Assembly: GCA_963793025.1 (NCBI GenBank)
Contig: CAWBYL010000001.1
Location: forward strand, 62,001 to 126,000
Source of the DNA: CAWBYL01 sp963793025
GTDB lineage: Bacteria > Actinomycetota > Acidimicrobiia > Acidimicrobiales > Acidimicrobilacustridaceae
DNA: 64,000 nucleotides
Direction: 5' to 3'
Shown here: piece after piece, positions 15,750-24,886 of the stretch
Position numbering within the stretch: the first letter of the stretch is position 1
Layout of the letters: every line of letters begins with the position of its first letter
Program-made: the position numbers and the translations under genes
The notes under the pieces: generated by a model
What the model was told of the DNA's origin: nothing
What the model saw: only the letters and a program-made list of their open reading frames with translations
The model's database searches: none

Positions 15750-16211
15750 TCATCGGCGCGGGTCCGGTCCGCCGTCGAGACGGCGGCGATCGGCCTCGGC
15801 GACGAGGCGACGGGCGAACCCGTCCACCGACCCGACGAGGAGCCGGGCCACGCCGGGAACTCTGGTGGAGAAGCGACCGGACCAGGTGACCAGCGTGCCG
15901 TCGCCGTCAGGCTGGAGTCGCACCTCGGACCGGTACCCCTTCACCGGGATCGGCCCGGAGAGGATGACGTAGGCGTAGAGGGATGGGGGTTCGTACGCCA
16001 CCACCTGCTCGCGGGCGACGGGGCCGAAGGAGGCGCCGAGACGGCGGATCGCCCCCACCCCGTGAGGGGCCGGGGTTCCTTCCTGCTCATAGCTCGCCCG
16101 GCTCACGTTCTGAGCCCAGTCGGCCCAGCCCGGGGCATCGACCAGGATGGCGAACACCTCCTCCGGCGGGGCCCCCGACCGCACCTGCATCTCGTAGCGG
16201 TGATCGCCCAT
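15750..16211 (-). CDS. SRPBCC-fold protein (polyketide cyclase/dehydrase-like)
   Basis: Small START-like ligand-binding protein, 153 residues. It opens with YEMQVRSGAPPEEVFAILVDAPGWADWAQ, followed by YEPPSLYAYVILSGPIPVKGY and a C-terminal helix VDGFARRLVAEA, the usual helix-grip pattern. It converges on the amidohydrolase with only 22 bp between the stops. The ligand is unknown. Confidence 0.8.
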   Translation of the reverse strand: MGDHRYEMQVRSGAPPEEVFAILVDAPGWADWAQNVSRASYEQEGTPAPHGVGAIRRLGASFGPVAREQVVAYEPPSLYAYVILSGPIPVKGYRSEVRLQPDGDGTLVTWSGRFSTRVPGVARLLVGSVDGFARRLVAEADRRRLDGGPDPRR

Positions 16212-16344
16212 CGAGCCCTCCCCGTCGCTGTCGTCGATCCTCCCACCACGATGGCGGATCAGGCGTGACCGTTCCCATCAGGCGGTGGTGGAACCGATCA
16301 CGGGGGTCTGGCGGCACGGCTGGTGGGAGAGTCAGTCGAGGAGT

Positions 16345-16424
16345 GATTCGGTCAATATTGATCACGATACTTTTCGATGTTTTTCTGTAGCGATATTGTA
16401 CACCTGTTTGATATCCTTCTCCTC
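16345..16424 (+). promoter_or_regulatory. AT-rich leader of the HNH gene
   Basis: About 80 bp of markedly AT-rich DNA in an otherwise very GC-rich window. It holds the palindrome TCAATATTGA (16352-16361), T runs, and a GATATTGTACACC stretch that could supply a -10 element. The following DUF222-HNH gene is the only one in the area with such a leader, which suggests that the gene arrived with its own control DNA. Confidence 0.45.
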
Positions 16425-17871
16425 ATGTTCGAGGGGTTGTGGGAGGCGATCGAGGGGGTGGTGGTCCCGGTTGATGGTGAGGCCATCGCCGAGGCCCGCC
16501 GGCTGCGTGATGCTCTCGATGCCCGCATCGCCGAGGCCGAATCCGTCTACGCCTCGAGTGGCCGGTTCGAGGTGGATGGGTTCGGGACCATGGCGGCGTT
16601 CCTGCGGTCGCGGTGTCGCCTGTCGAACCCCGATGCTCGTCGCACGGCGACACGCGCCGCGAGGTTGAGCGGGTGGCCGGAGATGGCCGAGGCGTGGCGT
16701 TCTGGTCGGTTGGTCGGCGCGCAGATCGACGCCGCGGTGGCTCTGGTCCCGGATCGCCATGTGGAGCGGTTCGCGTCGGTGGCGGCGGAGACAGTCCGGA
16801 TCCTGGGTTCGCTGTCGGTTCTCGACACTCGGGCGGTGCTGCGCCACTGGGTGGGTCGCGCGGACGCGGCGGCCGAGCGCGAAGCGGCCGAGGCCGGACG
16901 AGAAGAGATCACACCGCCGCCGGAACGGGAGTTGTCGGCGTCACGGATCCTCGACGACGTCCTCGTGGTGAACGGGTCGTTCGACCCGGACTCCGCCGCC
17001 TACATCGAGAAAGCGTCACGGCCGCAGGCGGCCCGACAGCGAGGACGAACGACGTACCCCGGCGCAGCGGCGGGCTGATGCCCTGGTCGAGGTGTGTCGC
17101 CGCTACCTCGAAGGGTTGGAGAACCCCGACGGGAACCGCGGCCAGGAACGACTCACCGTGATCGCTGACATCCGGGTGCTGTACCGGGCCGCGCTGCGCG
17201 GCGCCGGTGTGGTCACCGCCGATCACCTCGACCGGTTCCTCGACGCCCGCCCCGACCTCGGCGCCGTGGAGCGAGGCTTGTTCTGCGACGCGTTCGAAGG
17301 TGCCGGTGCCACCGCGTCCACCCTCGACGGGAACCCCATCTCCGACGGCCTCGTGTCGTGTCTGTCCTCCGGCGGGACCCTGGAACGACTTCTCACCGCC
17401 GACGGTCGGGTCCTGGACCACGGCCGGTCGATCCGCACGTTCACTCCCGCCCAACGCCGCGCCGTGCTCACCCGCGACCGAGGATGTCGCGTCGCCGGGT
17501 GTGACGCACCGCCGCAACGCTGCGACATCCACCACGTCATCCCGTGGGAGACCGGCGGCCGCACCGACATCACCAACGCCGTGGCCAAATGCCGTCACGA
17601 ACACCTCGACCACCACCGCCGACGATGGCCCGACCGCCTAGACCCCGACGGCACCTACACCATCACCACCACCACCGGCATCGAACACACCACCCGACCC
17701 CCCGGGTGGGCGCCACCACCCGAACTCCCCGTCCCCACCACCGCCGCCGATGTCCCGACGCTCCCGTTCGACAGCCACTACGACCACCACCACCCCACCT
17801 GGACCGCCGAAGAAGACGCCGCCATCCGCCAACGCATCACCGAGCTCACCCAACTCGCACGCGGCGCCTGA
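16425..17871 (+). CDS. DUF222-HNH endonuclease, frameshifted
   Basis: Actinobacterial DUF222 domain followed by an HNH nuclease, of the abundant 13E12-repeat-like type. The first frame (ATG 16425) carries the helical DUF222 part, including ALDARIAEAESVYASSGRFE and LDTRAVLRHWVGRAD. The second frame resumes at TPAQRRADALVEVCRRYLEG and runs to the nuclease CRVAGCDAPPQRCDIHHVIPW, with GGRTDITN and a closing HEHLDHH. The break lies at 17012-17034, where both sides are well preserved. The product would be about 480 residues. Its role (mobility, repair or defence) is not established for the family. Confidence 0.82.
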
Positions 17872-18053
17872 CCCCGACGCCCGAGAGCCGGGCGCGCCGA
17901 GCAACCCGGCCGACGCGAGAACACCCGTGAGGGGGCTCCGACACATCGCGCGGAGCGAGGCCTACGCTGATCACATCCAGTCCGCGGCGCAACCTGCCGA
18001 TGACTGGTGGGGCCCCAGACCTGGGAGTCCACCATCGATCAGGAGGCACCATC

Positions 18054-18212
18054 GTGATCAACGGCGATCATGACCAGCATCCGCTCCCGTCCGCCAAGCC
18101 CGACACCGCCTGCCCGCGGTGCCACGGCAAGGGGTACTACGACGACCGCACCGGTCCTCGTCTGTACCTTGCCGAGTGCTCGTGCCGGAACGCCATGAGC
18201 GGAGCCCGCTGA
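18054..18212 (+). CDS. 52-residue zinc-ribbon-like small protein
   Basis: Short protein read from GTG 18054, which has a perfect AGGAGG 7 bp upstream (18041-18046). It contains CPRCHGKGYY and ECSCRN, that is CxxC...CxC with a DnaJ-like CxxCxGxG core, which suggests one bound zinc. The gene ends 28 bp before a perfect 14-bp hairpin. I do not recognise a named family. The position 170 bp upstream of ssrA is notable, but no functional link can be shown. Confidence 0.66.
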   Translation: MINGDHDQHPLPSAKPDTACPRCHGKGYYDDRTGPRLYLAECSCRNAMSGAR

Positions 18213-18240
18213 GCCGCAGTTCCAGAACAAGCTGAACGAT

Positions 18241-18270
18241 CGAGTGGGCCCGGCGAGCCGGGCCCACTCG
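18241..18270. terminator. Perfect 14-bp hairpin between the small zinc-ribbon gene and ssrA
   Basis: The arms CGAGTGGGCCCGGC and GCCGGGCCCACTCG are exact complements around a GA loop. There is no T tract, as is common for actinobacterial terminators. It would end transcription of the 18054 gene and insulate the tmRNA promoter. Confidence 0.7.
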
Positions 18271-18382
18271 GCGCGCCCGCACGCATCGGGCTCCCGTCGT
18301 CGGCGAGCAAAGGCCCACCCGGGGGGACTCCTCGCCCCGCTATCCTGACCCGGCTGCCGGAGACAAGGCGGTGAACGATCCT

Positions 18383-18765
18383 GGGGCTGATCGGTTTCGA
18401 CGTTGAGACCGGGAGCTGGATCGTGCGACCGGAGTTGACCTCAGACTCCTTAAACGGGGGCAAACAATGAACCGCCGATGGCGAGTTCGCTCTCGCGGCC
18501 TGATAACTCAGACCTAAGAGAGACACAGTGACCAGCAATGGCGCACGGGGCCATCCCACCGCAGCCCGGCAACAGAAGCGGAGGGTGACAGCCTGAAAGA
18601 AGGCTGACGGCGGGAAAGACCGCTGGCATCGGGGAAAGACCCGGCGGTGGGGCTCCGGCCCCAGCTGACCCGGTAGTGCGGTAACCGTGAGCCGCAACCT
18701 CGGGAATGGTCGTAGCGCGGACAGTTGCCACTCGGCGGACGGGGGTTCGATTCCCCCCAGCTCCA
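18383..18765 (+). ncRNA. ssrA: tmRNA (SsrA)
   Basis: Transfer-messenger RNA for ribosome rescue. The 5' end GGGGCTGATCGGTTTCGACG and the 3' end TTCGATTCCCCCCAGCTCCA form the tRNA-like half. The acceptor stem contains the G3-U70 wobble that marks alanine charging, and the T loop TTCGATT is intact. The resume codon GCA (18460-18462) follows TTAAACGGGG. A tag ending EFALAA with TGA at 18501-18503 is present but lies one base out of frame with GCA; adding one C in the ACCGCC run (about 18471-18476) gives ANNEPADGEFALAA. CCA is not encoded. The last 17 bp and one following base form attL of an integrated element. Confidence 0.95.
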
Positions 18766-18766
18766 C
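18749..18766 (+). repeat. attL core, 18-bp direct repeat in ssrA
   Basis: Left copy of the 18-bp direct repeat. It covers the 3' half of the T arm, the acceptor strand and the discriminator base of tmRNA, so insertion restores a functional 3' end. Confidence 0.88.
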
Positions 18767-18769
18767 GAC

Positions 18770-18824
18770 AAGGGATCCGAGGGTGTCCGGGAGTGTCCGG
18801 CACAACCCTCGGATCCCTTTGGTT
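18770..18824 (+). terminator. Element-borne terminator behind the rebuilt ssrA end
   Basis: Perfect 15-bp stem (18770-18784 AAGGGATCCGAGGGT with 18805-18819) around a 20-base loop containing two GTCCGG copies. TTTGGTTTT follows. It lies just inside attL and so was brought in by the element, giving the restored tmRNA a stop of its own. Confidence 0.82.
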
Positions 18825-18885
18825 TTCCGGATTTCTTGCACTTCACGATCCGCCCGTCGCCGAGACGAACCGAGGTGATCCGAGA

Positions 18886-18908
18886 GCGTTGCTGTCCTGG
18901 TTGCTTTC
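18886..18908 (+). repeat. Left arm-type repeat (paired GTTGCT-TC units)
   Basis: A 23-bp segment matching 21 of 23 positions at 26874-26896 near the other end of the element. Inside it are two 9-bp units at 12-bp spacing (GTTGCTGTC and GTTGCTTTC). Position between attL and the integrase start suggests an integrase arm or excisionase site. Confidence 0.55.
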
Positions 18909-18952
18909 CATCTACGCTGAGCGCAGCCCCGGATTCGGAGAAAGCAACGCTG

Positions 18953-20182
18953 ATGGCGAGACCTCGACCGAAGCGCAGCACCCTCGATGACGGCACCGTG
19001 GTGGTCGCCGGCAAGCGAGCGAACGGAGCCGGCTCGACCTACTTCGTGGCCTCCCGGGGCGTGTGGCGCTCCACCTGGGTCGACCCGACGACCGGTCGGC
19101 GACGATCGGTGAGCAGCGCGACCAGGGCAGAGGCCGAGAAGCGAGCCGCCGAGGCAGCGACACACGCAGCGGCCGCGAACCGGCCCCTCGGCGCCGAGCC
19201 GAACACGACCATCGCCCAGGTCGCGGCATGGTGGCTCGACAACGTGGCGGCCAGCGAGGTGCGGCCGCCCACTCTCCACGCCTACCGCAAGGACGTCGCT
19301 CGGCTGACCGACCGGATCGGCGATCGCCCGGCCCGTGACCTGACGACCGAATCAGTGCGCGTGCTCCTGGCCCAGCTCCGAGAGGACGGCTTCGCCCTCG
19401 GGACGATCCGCAACACCCGGGCCAGGCTGCGCCAGGTTGCCGAAGCTGCGGTCGAGCTCGGCCTGCTGCCCACCAACCCGGTGACGGCGGTCCGGAACCC
19501 GAAGGCGACCGCCGAGGACCGCAAGGCACGTCGTGTCCTCTCCCCCGCCGAAGCGCGAGAGCTCCTCGCTGTCCTCGACGGGCGGAACAGCCTCGACGCC
19601 GCCGTGGCGATCCTGTTCACGTCGGGACTTCGCGTGTCCGAGGTGCTGGGCCTGGCCTGGGGCGACCTCGACCTCGACGCCGGGACGGCGATGGTCCGGC
19701 GGGGTTCCACGTACACCGGCGGCGGGGTCGGTCAGCGGCTCGATGCCCCCAAGACACAGCGCACCGCCGGCGTCGTCCACCTGGCGCCCGTCGCCGTCCG
19801 ACTGCTGCGCGTGCGCCAGGCCGCCCAGGCCGTCGACCGCCTGGCAGCTGGTTCTCGTTGGCACACAGAGGTCTACGAAGGCGAGTCGGTCGATCTGGTC
19901 TTCACCACCACTGACGGCCGGCCTCGGGTCCGACAGAACGTCAGCGACGCCCTGCGCGCCGCCTGCGAACGGGCGGGGATCAACCCCGCTGGCGTCGGGA
20001 CCCACACCGGCAGACGCTCGACCGTCACCAACCTCTACGCCGATGGCGCCAGCATCGACGACGTCGCCGCTCATGTCGGCCATGGCTCGACCGAGACGAC
20101 CCGCGGGTACGTCCAGCACCTGGGCGATCGGCCTGCCAGGATCGCCCAGCAAGCCTGGGCGCTCCTCGAGGCCGAGAGCTGA
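18953..20182 (+). CDS. int: Tyrosine site-specific integrase
   Basis: Recombinase for integration and excision at ssrA, 409 residues. An AP2-like/SAM-like N-terminal arm-binding part (YFVASRGVWRSTWVDPTTGRR) is followed by the core-binding domain (residues about 80-170) and the catalytic domain. Active-site residues visible are R in SGLRVSEVLGLAW, HTGRR (HxxR), HVGH and the nucleophile Y in TTRGYVQH, so R-H-R-H-Y is complete. The ATG at 18953 starts MARPRPKRST; the frame upstream overlaps the tmRNA and is not coding. The gene reads away from attL and is intact. Confidence 0.94.
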   Translation: MARPRPKRSTLDDGTVVVAGKRANGAGSTYFVASRGVWRSTWVDPTTGRRRSVSSATRAEAEKRAAEAATHAAAANRPLGAEPNTTIAQVAAWWLDNVAASEVRPPTLHAYRKDVARLTDRIGDRPARDLTTESVRVLLAQLREDGFALGTIRNTRARLRQVAEAAVELGLLPTNPVTAVRNPKATAEDRKARRVLSPAEARELLAVLDGRNSLDAAVAILFTSGLRVSEVLGLAWGDLDLDAGTAMVRRGSTYTGGGVGQRLDAPKTQRTAGVVHLAPVAVRLLRVRQAAQAVDRLAAGSRWHTEVYEGESVDLVFTTTDGRPRVRQNVSDALRAACERAGINPAGVGTHTGRRSTVTNLYADGASIDDVAAHVGHGSTETTRGYVQHLGDRPARIAQQAWALLEAES

Positions 20183-20335
20183 CGTCCTGCCGGCCCGTCG
20201 CCAGGGCGGCCTCGCTTGGGCCGGCGGACCATGACTCTGCCGTGAGTTGCCTTGATGCGGTGCGAGGCGTGTAGCTGCGCCCTCACGAGTGGCTCAGGCG
20301 AGCATCGTTTCCTCCCCTCTGCGACCGCCGTCGTC

Positions 20336-23300
20336 TCACAGGCCGAGGCCGAGGCCGAGATCGGGTTCGGGGCCGGGGCGCTCGAGGTTGTTGAGGGCGT
20401 GGATGATCTGCTGGGAGTGGTGGCGCTCGACGTCTCGCCGGCACTCGGCGATCTGGGTGGTCAGAGCGTCGGCGGTGGGGGCACCGATCTGCGCCCAGCG
20501 CTGCTCGGCGGCTGCCACGTCCTGGCGGAGGGCGGGGATGGCCTTCGTTGCGGTGCGGCGGTCGCGCCGAGAGACGGTCGGGTTGTAGGCAACTCGTTCC
20601 GCAGCGGTGAGGCGGCCGCGGGCGTCGTTGCGGTCCCGGGCGGCGTGGCCTTCGGGAGTGTCGGTCCACGGACCGCTTCCCGCCATCAGCGCGAAGTAGT
20701 GGGCCTCGAGCGCGCCGAGGCGGTGCCGGTCGTTCGCTGGTGGAGGCTCGGCGTTGCGTCGGGCGATCTCACCGAGCGACAGACCAGCATCGGTCTCCTT
20801 GGTCGGGGCTGGTTCGGTGCCGGGCCTGGCAGGGGTATCGGTGATCCAACGTTGGCGGCGCTCGACGCCCCAGTCGGTGGCAAGGTCGCCGAGCGCCTGG
20901 CCGACGTCGTCGGCGGTCACGTGGACGATCGTGCGGTCGTGGGCGCGGGAGAGAGCGACGTAGGCGAGTTCTCGGCCGCCGTTGCCGGCGAGGACGTGAG
21001 CGCGGTCGTAGGTGGCGCCTTGGGCGCGGTGGATGGTGAGGGCGTAGCCGTGGTCCAGGTGGTGGCGGTCGAGTCCGTCGCCGGTGATGGTGACGGTCCG
21101 TCCGGTGTCGGTTCGAGCTGTGAGGTGGTGCTGGTCGAGGTCGGTGACGGTGAGCTGCTTCGCTGGTGACGAGTCCGGCGGCGCGGTTGGGGGCGAGGGC
21201 GACGATGCGGTCGCCGACTGCGTAGCGCCGTCCGCCGAGTTCGATGTCGTCGCCGCGGAGCTGTCCGAGCCGGTCCCACTGGTGGCGGGCCAGCCGGTTG
21301 AGGTCGGCGACGTCGTCCCTGCGCCAGGCGAGCAACGCGGTGCGGTGGCCGGCGGCGGTGTCGGCGGCCCATGCGTCGGCCATGCCGGCGAGGGTCTCGA
21401 TCCGTTCGGGAGCGACGGCGAGGCGATCGTTGGTCGCGTACCAGTCGAGGGTGCGGGCGGGGTCGCCGTGGCGGAGCTCGGCCAGGGCGTGGCGTTCGGC
21501 GGGGTTGGTCTGGCGGACGTTCTCGTCGAGGGTGACGACCAGGTCGGGGTGACGGGTGATGAGCGCGGTGAGGGCGCCGCCGGGCCCGACGGCGTCGAGC
21601 TGGCGGGGGTCACCGACGAGCACCACGGTGGAGTGGGCGCGGTGGGCGGCGAGGGTGAGTCGGGCGAGGTTGGCGTCATCGGCCATGCCGGCTTCGTCGA
21701 TGACGACGACGGTGCGGGCGTCGAGGCTGACCGTCCCGTGGTCGAGGTTCCACAGCAACGACGCGAACGTCGAGGAGTCGATCCCGGCCTCGGTCCCGAG
21801 GGTGCGGGCGGCTTGACCGGAGGTCGAGGTCCCGAGGACCTGGTAGCCGGCGTCGGTGAGGAGGGTGGTGGCGCAGTCGAGGGCGGTGGTCTTGCCGGAG
21901 CCGGCGACCCCGACCACGACGGTGATTGCCCGCCCGGCGCCGGTCACCTGCTCGACCAGTTCCCGCTGCCCGGCAGTGAGCGTGTGGCCCCGCTCGGTTT
22001 CGGTCCCGGCGATCGCGTCGGCGATGGTCCCAGCATCGAGGTCGGGGCCGGGACGGCTGGCGAGGGCTTCGACGGTCTTGGCGATCATCGCCTCGGCGGC
22101 CAACACCTGGGCCGTTGTGTAGGACTGTTCCCGGGACCCGGCCAACCCGATGAGCGGGACCAATCCCGGGACTGCCAGGACCCGATCCAGGACCCGGGAC
22201 AACTCGCCGGGATCGCGGCCGTAGAGGCGGGGGGCGAGCTCGGCGACCAGGTTGGTGGCGGTGAACACCTTGTGACCTGCCAGCAGCGCCCCGTCGATGT
22301 CCAGCAGCGTCGCGGCCAGGGCGTCGATCTCGTGCTCGGTGAGCGGGACCGGGAGGCCCCCGGTCCCGATCCCGGTCCCGGTCCCGATCCCGGTCCCGAT
22401 CCCGATCCCGGTCCCGGTCCCGGTCCCGGTTCGGTCTAGGTCGATGTGGGTGGCGAGTCGTTCGACGGACCAGCCGACGGCCTCGAGCTCGGCGTGCCAG
22501 ACCGGCATCAGTTCCTCGATACCGGTGTGGCGCTTCACCGCCCGGGTGGCCCGGGCCGCCATCCCCGCCGCCCGGTAGCCGGAGTGACCGGTGTCGGCGA
22601 GGTGTTCGGCGATCTCATCGGCCCGTTTGGAGAACACCTCGCACACCTCGTCGGGGATCCCGACGATGCGCCAGTGTCGCAACCGCCCCGACGGCCCGTC
22701 ATCCGGGGCGATGGTGAACCCGAGCTCAACGGCCCGGGCCGCAGAGTGGAGCCGGCCGACCATCGTCGCTGCCTCCACCGTGTCGCGCAGCGCCGCGGAG
22801 TCGAGGCCCTTGGACCCGCCCCGGGCGTCGAGCATCTCGGCCACGTTCGCCACCAGGACGTGATCGTGCGGCGATGGGTCGCCGGCACGGGAGGTCCCGT
22901 GTCGGGTCACGCCGTACACGAGCCCACCGGTCGCGGTCCGCTGCGCCGCCCTCCCCCGCCGCCCACCCCGGTCCTGGAACCAACCGTCCAGCCAGTCCAT
23001 CGTCGACCGGGTCTCGGCGTCGAGGATCGAATGCATCGCATCGGCCCGGTCGATCACCCCCAGCACGGCCACGGTCTTGTGGGCCGACACCACCAGCTCG
23101 AATCCCGGCCGCTTCGTGGCCACCAGAGGCTCGTCCGAGCCGGGCACCGTGAACCCACCGGGCCCGAACGCCGCCTCGTAGGCCTCTGCGGTGACCTCAC
23201 CCTCGAGGCCAAGACGAGCAGCGCCAGCGCCACCCCACCGCAGCGGTGTCTCGCCCCGGGAGCCGTAGTAGTCGAGCGCGGCGCCGGGATGGTCGTCGGC

Positions 23301-23366
23301 TCGGCCGACGACGGTCTCCTGGTGATAGGCCACCTCGGCCGCGCCCATCGGCCGAAACCAGGCCAT
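20336..23366 (-). CDS. MobF-type relaxase-helicase (TraA/TrwC-like), one frameshift
   Basis: Plasmid-type conjugative relaxase fused to a RecD-like helicase, about 1,010 residues. The N-terminal relaxase domain shows the tyrosine pair in ALDYYGSRGETPLRWGG and a histidine cluster, HGTSRAGDPSPHDHVLVANV. The helicase shows Walker A VVGVAGSGKTTAL, Walker B VVVIDEAGM, VGDPRQLDAVGPGG and a late YALTIHRAQGATYD motif. The frame breaks at 21159-21161 (one extra base after AGCGA on the reverse strand), and the next frame continues the same protein as QLTVTDLDQHHL. A Thr/Ile-Gly dipeptide repeat lies at about residues 313-336. Such enzymes nick oriT and unwind the transferred strand. Confidence 0.9.
22361..22430. 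repeat. Hexanucleotide tandem repeat inside the relaxase gene
   Basis: About 11.5 copies of a 6-bp unit CCCGGT/CCCGAT. It encodes a (Thr/Ile-Gly)n linker between the relaxase and helicase domains. The unit length keeps frame, so copy-number change would lengthen or shorten the linker without breaking the protein. Confidence 0.9.
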
Positions 23367-23608
23367 CAGGCCCGCCCCGAGTTCCCGCGCCGGGCGGTCC
23401 CGGTCCCGCTACCTCCGGTAGCAATCGTGTTCCTCATTGCTCGGGGTTGTACGACCGAGCGTGGAGCTTGGGAAGCGATTGCTGGTGGCCGGTCAATGAC
23501 AGGTACTGAGGGACAGCCGAGCAGAGATTTCCAGAGCTTTCGCGCGACGTTTCGGTGCTGGAGGGGCCTAGTAGAGGGAGAGACCTTCACTGCGCGAGGA
23601 GCACCACC

Positions 23609-23818
23609 ATGACGTCGTCAACGGTTCACGAGCAGCGCGGCCCGACCCGGCTGCTCAAAATCAGCGAAGTCGCCGACACCCTCGGCGTCGACGTCCGCCA
23701 CGTCCGCCGCCTCGTCCACGAGAAGCGCATCCCCTACATCAAGTGGGGCCACCTCCTCCGCTTCGACCCAGCTGAGCTCGAGGGGTGGATCGACCTCCAC
23801 CGCCGCCGTCCGGCGTGA
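23609..23818 (+). CDS. Excisionase-like helix-turn-helix protein
   Basis: Small DNA-binding protein of 69 residues. The sequence RLLKISEVADTLGVDVRHV, then RLVHEKRIPYIKWGHLLRF, is the winged HTH of the excisionase/MerR-like (helix_turn_helix_17) group. The ATG at 23609 has GAGGAG 7 bp upstream. By analogy with other integrated elements it would direct the integrase toward excision, but a transcriptional role is equally possible. It is divergent from the relaxase gene. Confidence 0.83.
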   Translation: MTSSTVHEQRGPTRLLKISEVADTLGVDVRHVRRLVHEKRIPYIKWGHLLRFDPAELEGWIDLHRRRPA

Positions 23819-23869
23819 GGACCGAGCGGACCGGGCCGTGGCGCCAGCGCTGCACCTCGAAGGCGTCGC

Positions 23870-24190
23870 CTAGATCCGCGTCGGACCCTCGTCCTGCACC
23901 TGACGCTTGCGCCACGGAGCGCTTGGGTACTCAAGGGTGTCCATCATCACGGTCGCCAGCATCGTGGCGGCACCGGCAGCCAGGCGGGCATGGCGGGCGC
24001 CAAGCTTCGGGCCGACCGTCGCACGACCATGGCCGGTGCCGTGGTCGTTGCGAAGCTCGTTCACCCCATCGCAATCTGGCTCAGGCCGCCCAAAACCTGG
24101 CGGGTGCCCTTGGCAGTCGCGCTCTCTCCTTCCTCCAGAGTCTCCCCCAGAGTCAGGTGTCCACCGAAGCGGGGCAACTCCAGACCACCA
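23870..24190 (-). pseudogene. Remnant of an abortive-infection (Abi_C domain) protein
   Basis: The C-terminal hundred or so residues of an Abi_C-like protein can be pieced together: LELPRFGGHLTLGETLEEG, VLGGLSQIAMG, VNELRNDHGTGHGR and ARHARLAAGAATMLATVMMDT. The RNDHGTGHG motif is typical of the domain. A base appears to be missing in the C run at 24064-24067, which shifts the frame. Upstream of about 24190 no continuing domain is seen, so the gene also appears 5'-truncated. It is a phage-defence cargo remnant (inference). Confidence 0.6.
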
Positions 24191-24426
24191 CCTGAGCCTC
24201 GCAGCCCTCCCTGGGCGCTGATGTCGGCCCCGCTGACCGGTCCTGCCCGCCTGAGATGCAGAGCGCTCGCTGCGAGTGCTCCCCGGCTGCGCTCGATCGG
24301 GACTGCCGCACAATCAGGTGAAAGGACGCGTAGCTCGGTCCCTCGGCACCATCACGCGTCGTCAGCAACAGGGGCGGTGAAGGGCTGCCGCGTCAATGTT
24401 GCGCACCCCCATGCGGTGGAGAAGAG
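24191..24426. other. Stretch without a recognisable gene
   Basis: Between the Abi_C remnant and the IS3 scrap I see no frame with coherent protein-like sequence, no RNA gene and no clear repeat. It is probably decayed DNA from earlier insertions. Confidence 0.5.
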
Positions 24427-24492
24427 ACCCTTGGCCGATTGACCCCCATCGACTACGAGACCACCATCACCCCAGCCGAGACCACTGCCTAG
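24427..24492 (+). pseudogene. 3' scrap of an IS3-family transposase (OrfB)
   Basis: The last 21 codons before TAG read TLGRLTPIDYETTITPAETT, which resembles the conserved C-terminus of IS3-family OrfB (..S.LG.LTPI.YE). Upstream sequence does not continue the protein, so only a remnant is left. Confidence 0.5.
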
Positions 24493-24636
24493 AAACCCCA
24501 CCTGTCACCTGATCGTGCAGTAGGACCGAGCGCTTCACGAGCTACCTACACCCGACGACCTGCCGCACGCTACGAGCCAGCAGCCCTTACGACCGATCTG
24601 CCCATACAAGTCGGTGCTTCACGCCCTTGTCATGAT
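24493..24636. other. Short stretch between the IS3 scrap and small orf
   Basis: No gene, repeat or RNA signal recognised. The 3' end of the decayed IS3 copy may extend into it. Confidence 0.4.
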
Positions 24637-24882
24637 CTACGTCAGGTCCCGATCAGGGTCGAGGTCGCCTAGCGACAGGTCACCAGGGTCGATGCCGAAT
24701 GCAAGCGCCTGGTCCCGCATGAGAGAAACGACCTCCTGCAGCGCCGTCAGCCTCCCAAGGCGGAGACCTTCGTCGTCACCACCGACCAAGCCATCCCGTT
24801 CCCTCTTCGCTTCCAGCGCCATCTCCTTAACGAGCTGACCGAGATCCCGCAGGTAGAGCCGTGCTGTTCGTTCGTCGCTCAC
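24637..24882 (-). CDS. Hypothetical 81-residue protein
   Basis: Read from GTG 24882 (VSDERTARLYLRDLGQL), acidic and helical, with LGRLTALQEVVSLMRDQA in the middle and an Asp-rich tail ending DLDPDRDLT. Family not recognised. Its start lies 4 bp after the stop of the preceding truncated gene on the same strand, so the two were probably an operon before the IS256-type insertion. Confidence 0.55.
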   Translation of the reverse strand: MSDERTARLYLRDLGQLVKEMALEAKRERDGLVGGDDEGLRLGRLTALQEVVSLMRDQALAFGIDPGDLSLGDLDPDRDLT

Positions 24883-24886
24883 AAAG

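Noticed and set aside
18725..18952. Longer N-terminus for the integrase
   Set aside because: The upstream frame lies inside the tmRNA 3' end and terminator; the protein fold begins at MARPRPKR.
22297..22578. Plus-strand ORF with a striking Pro-Val/Pro-Ile repeat
   Set aside because: It is the complement of the Thr/Ile-Gly linker of the relaxase and has no ribosome site.
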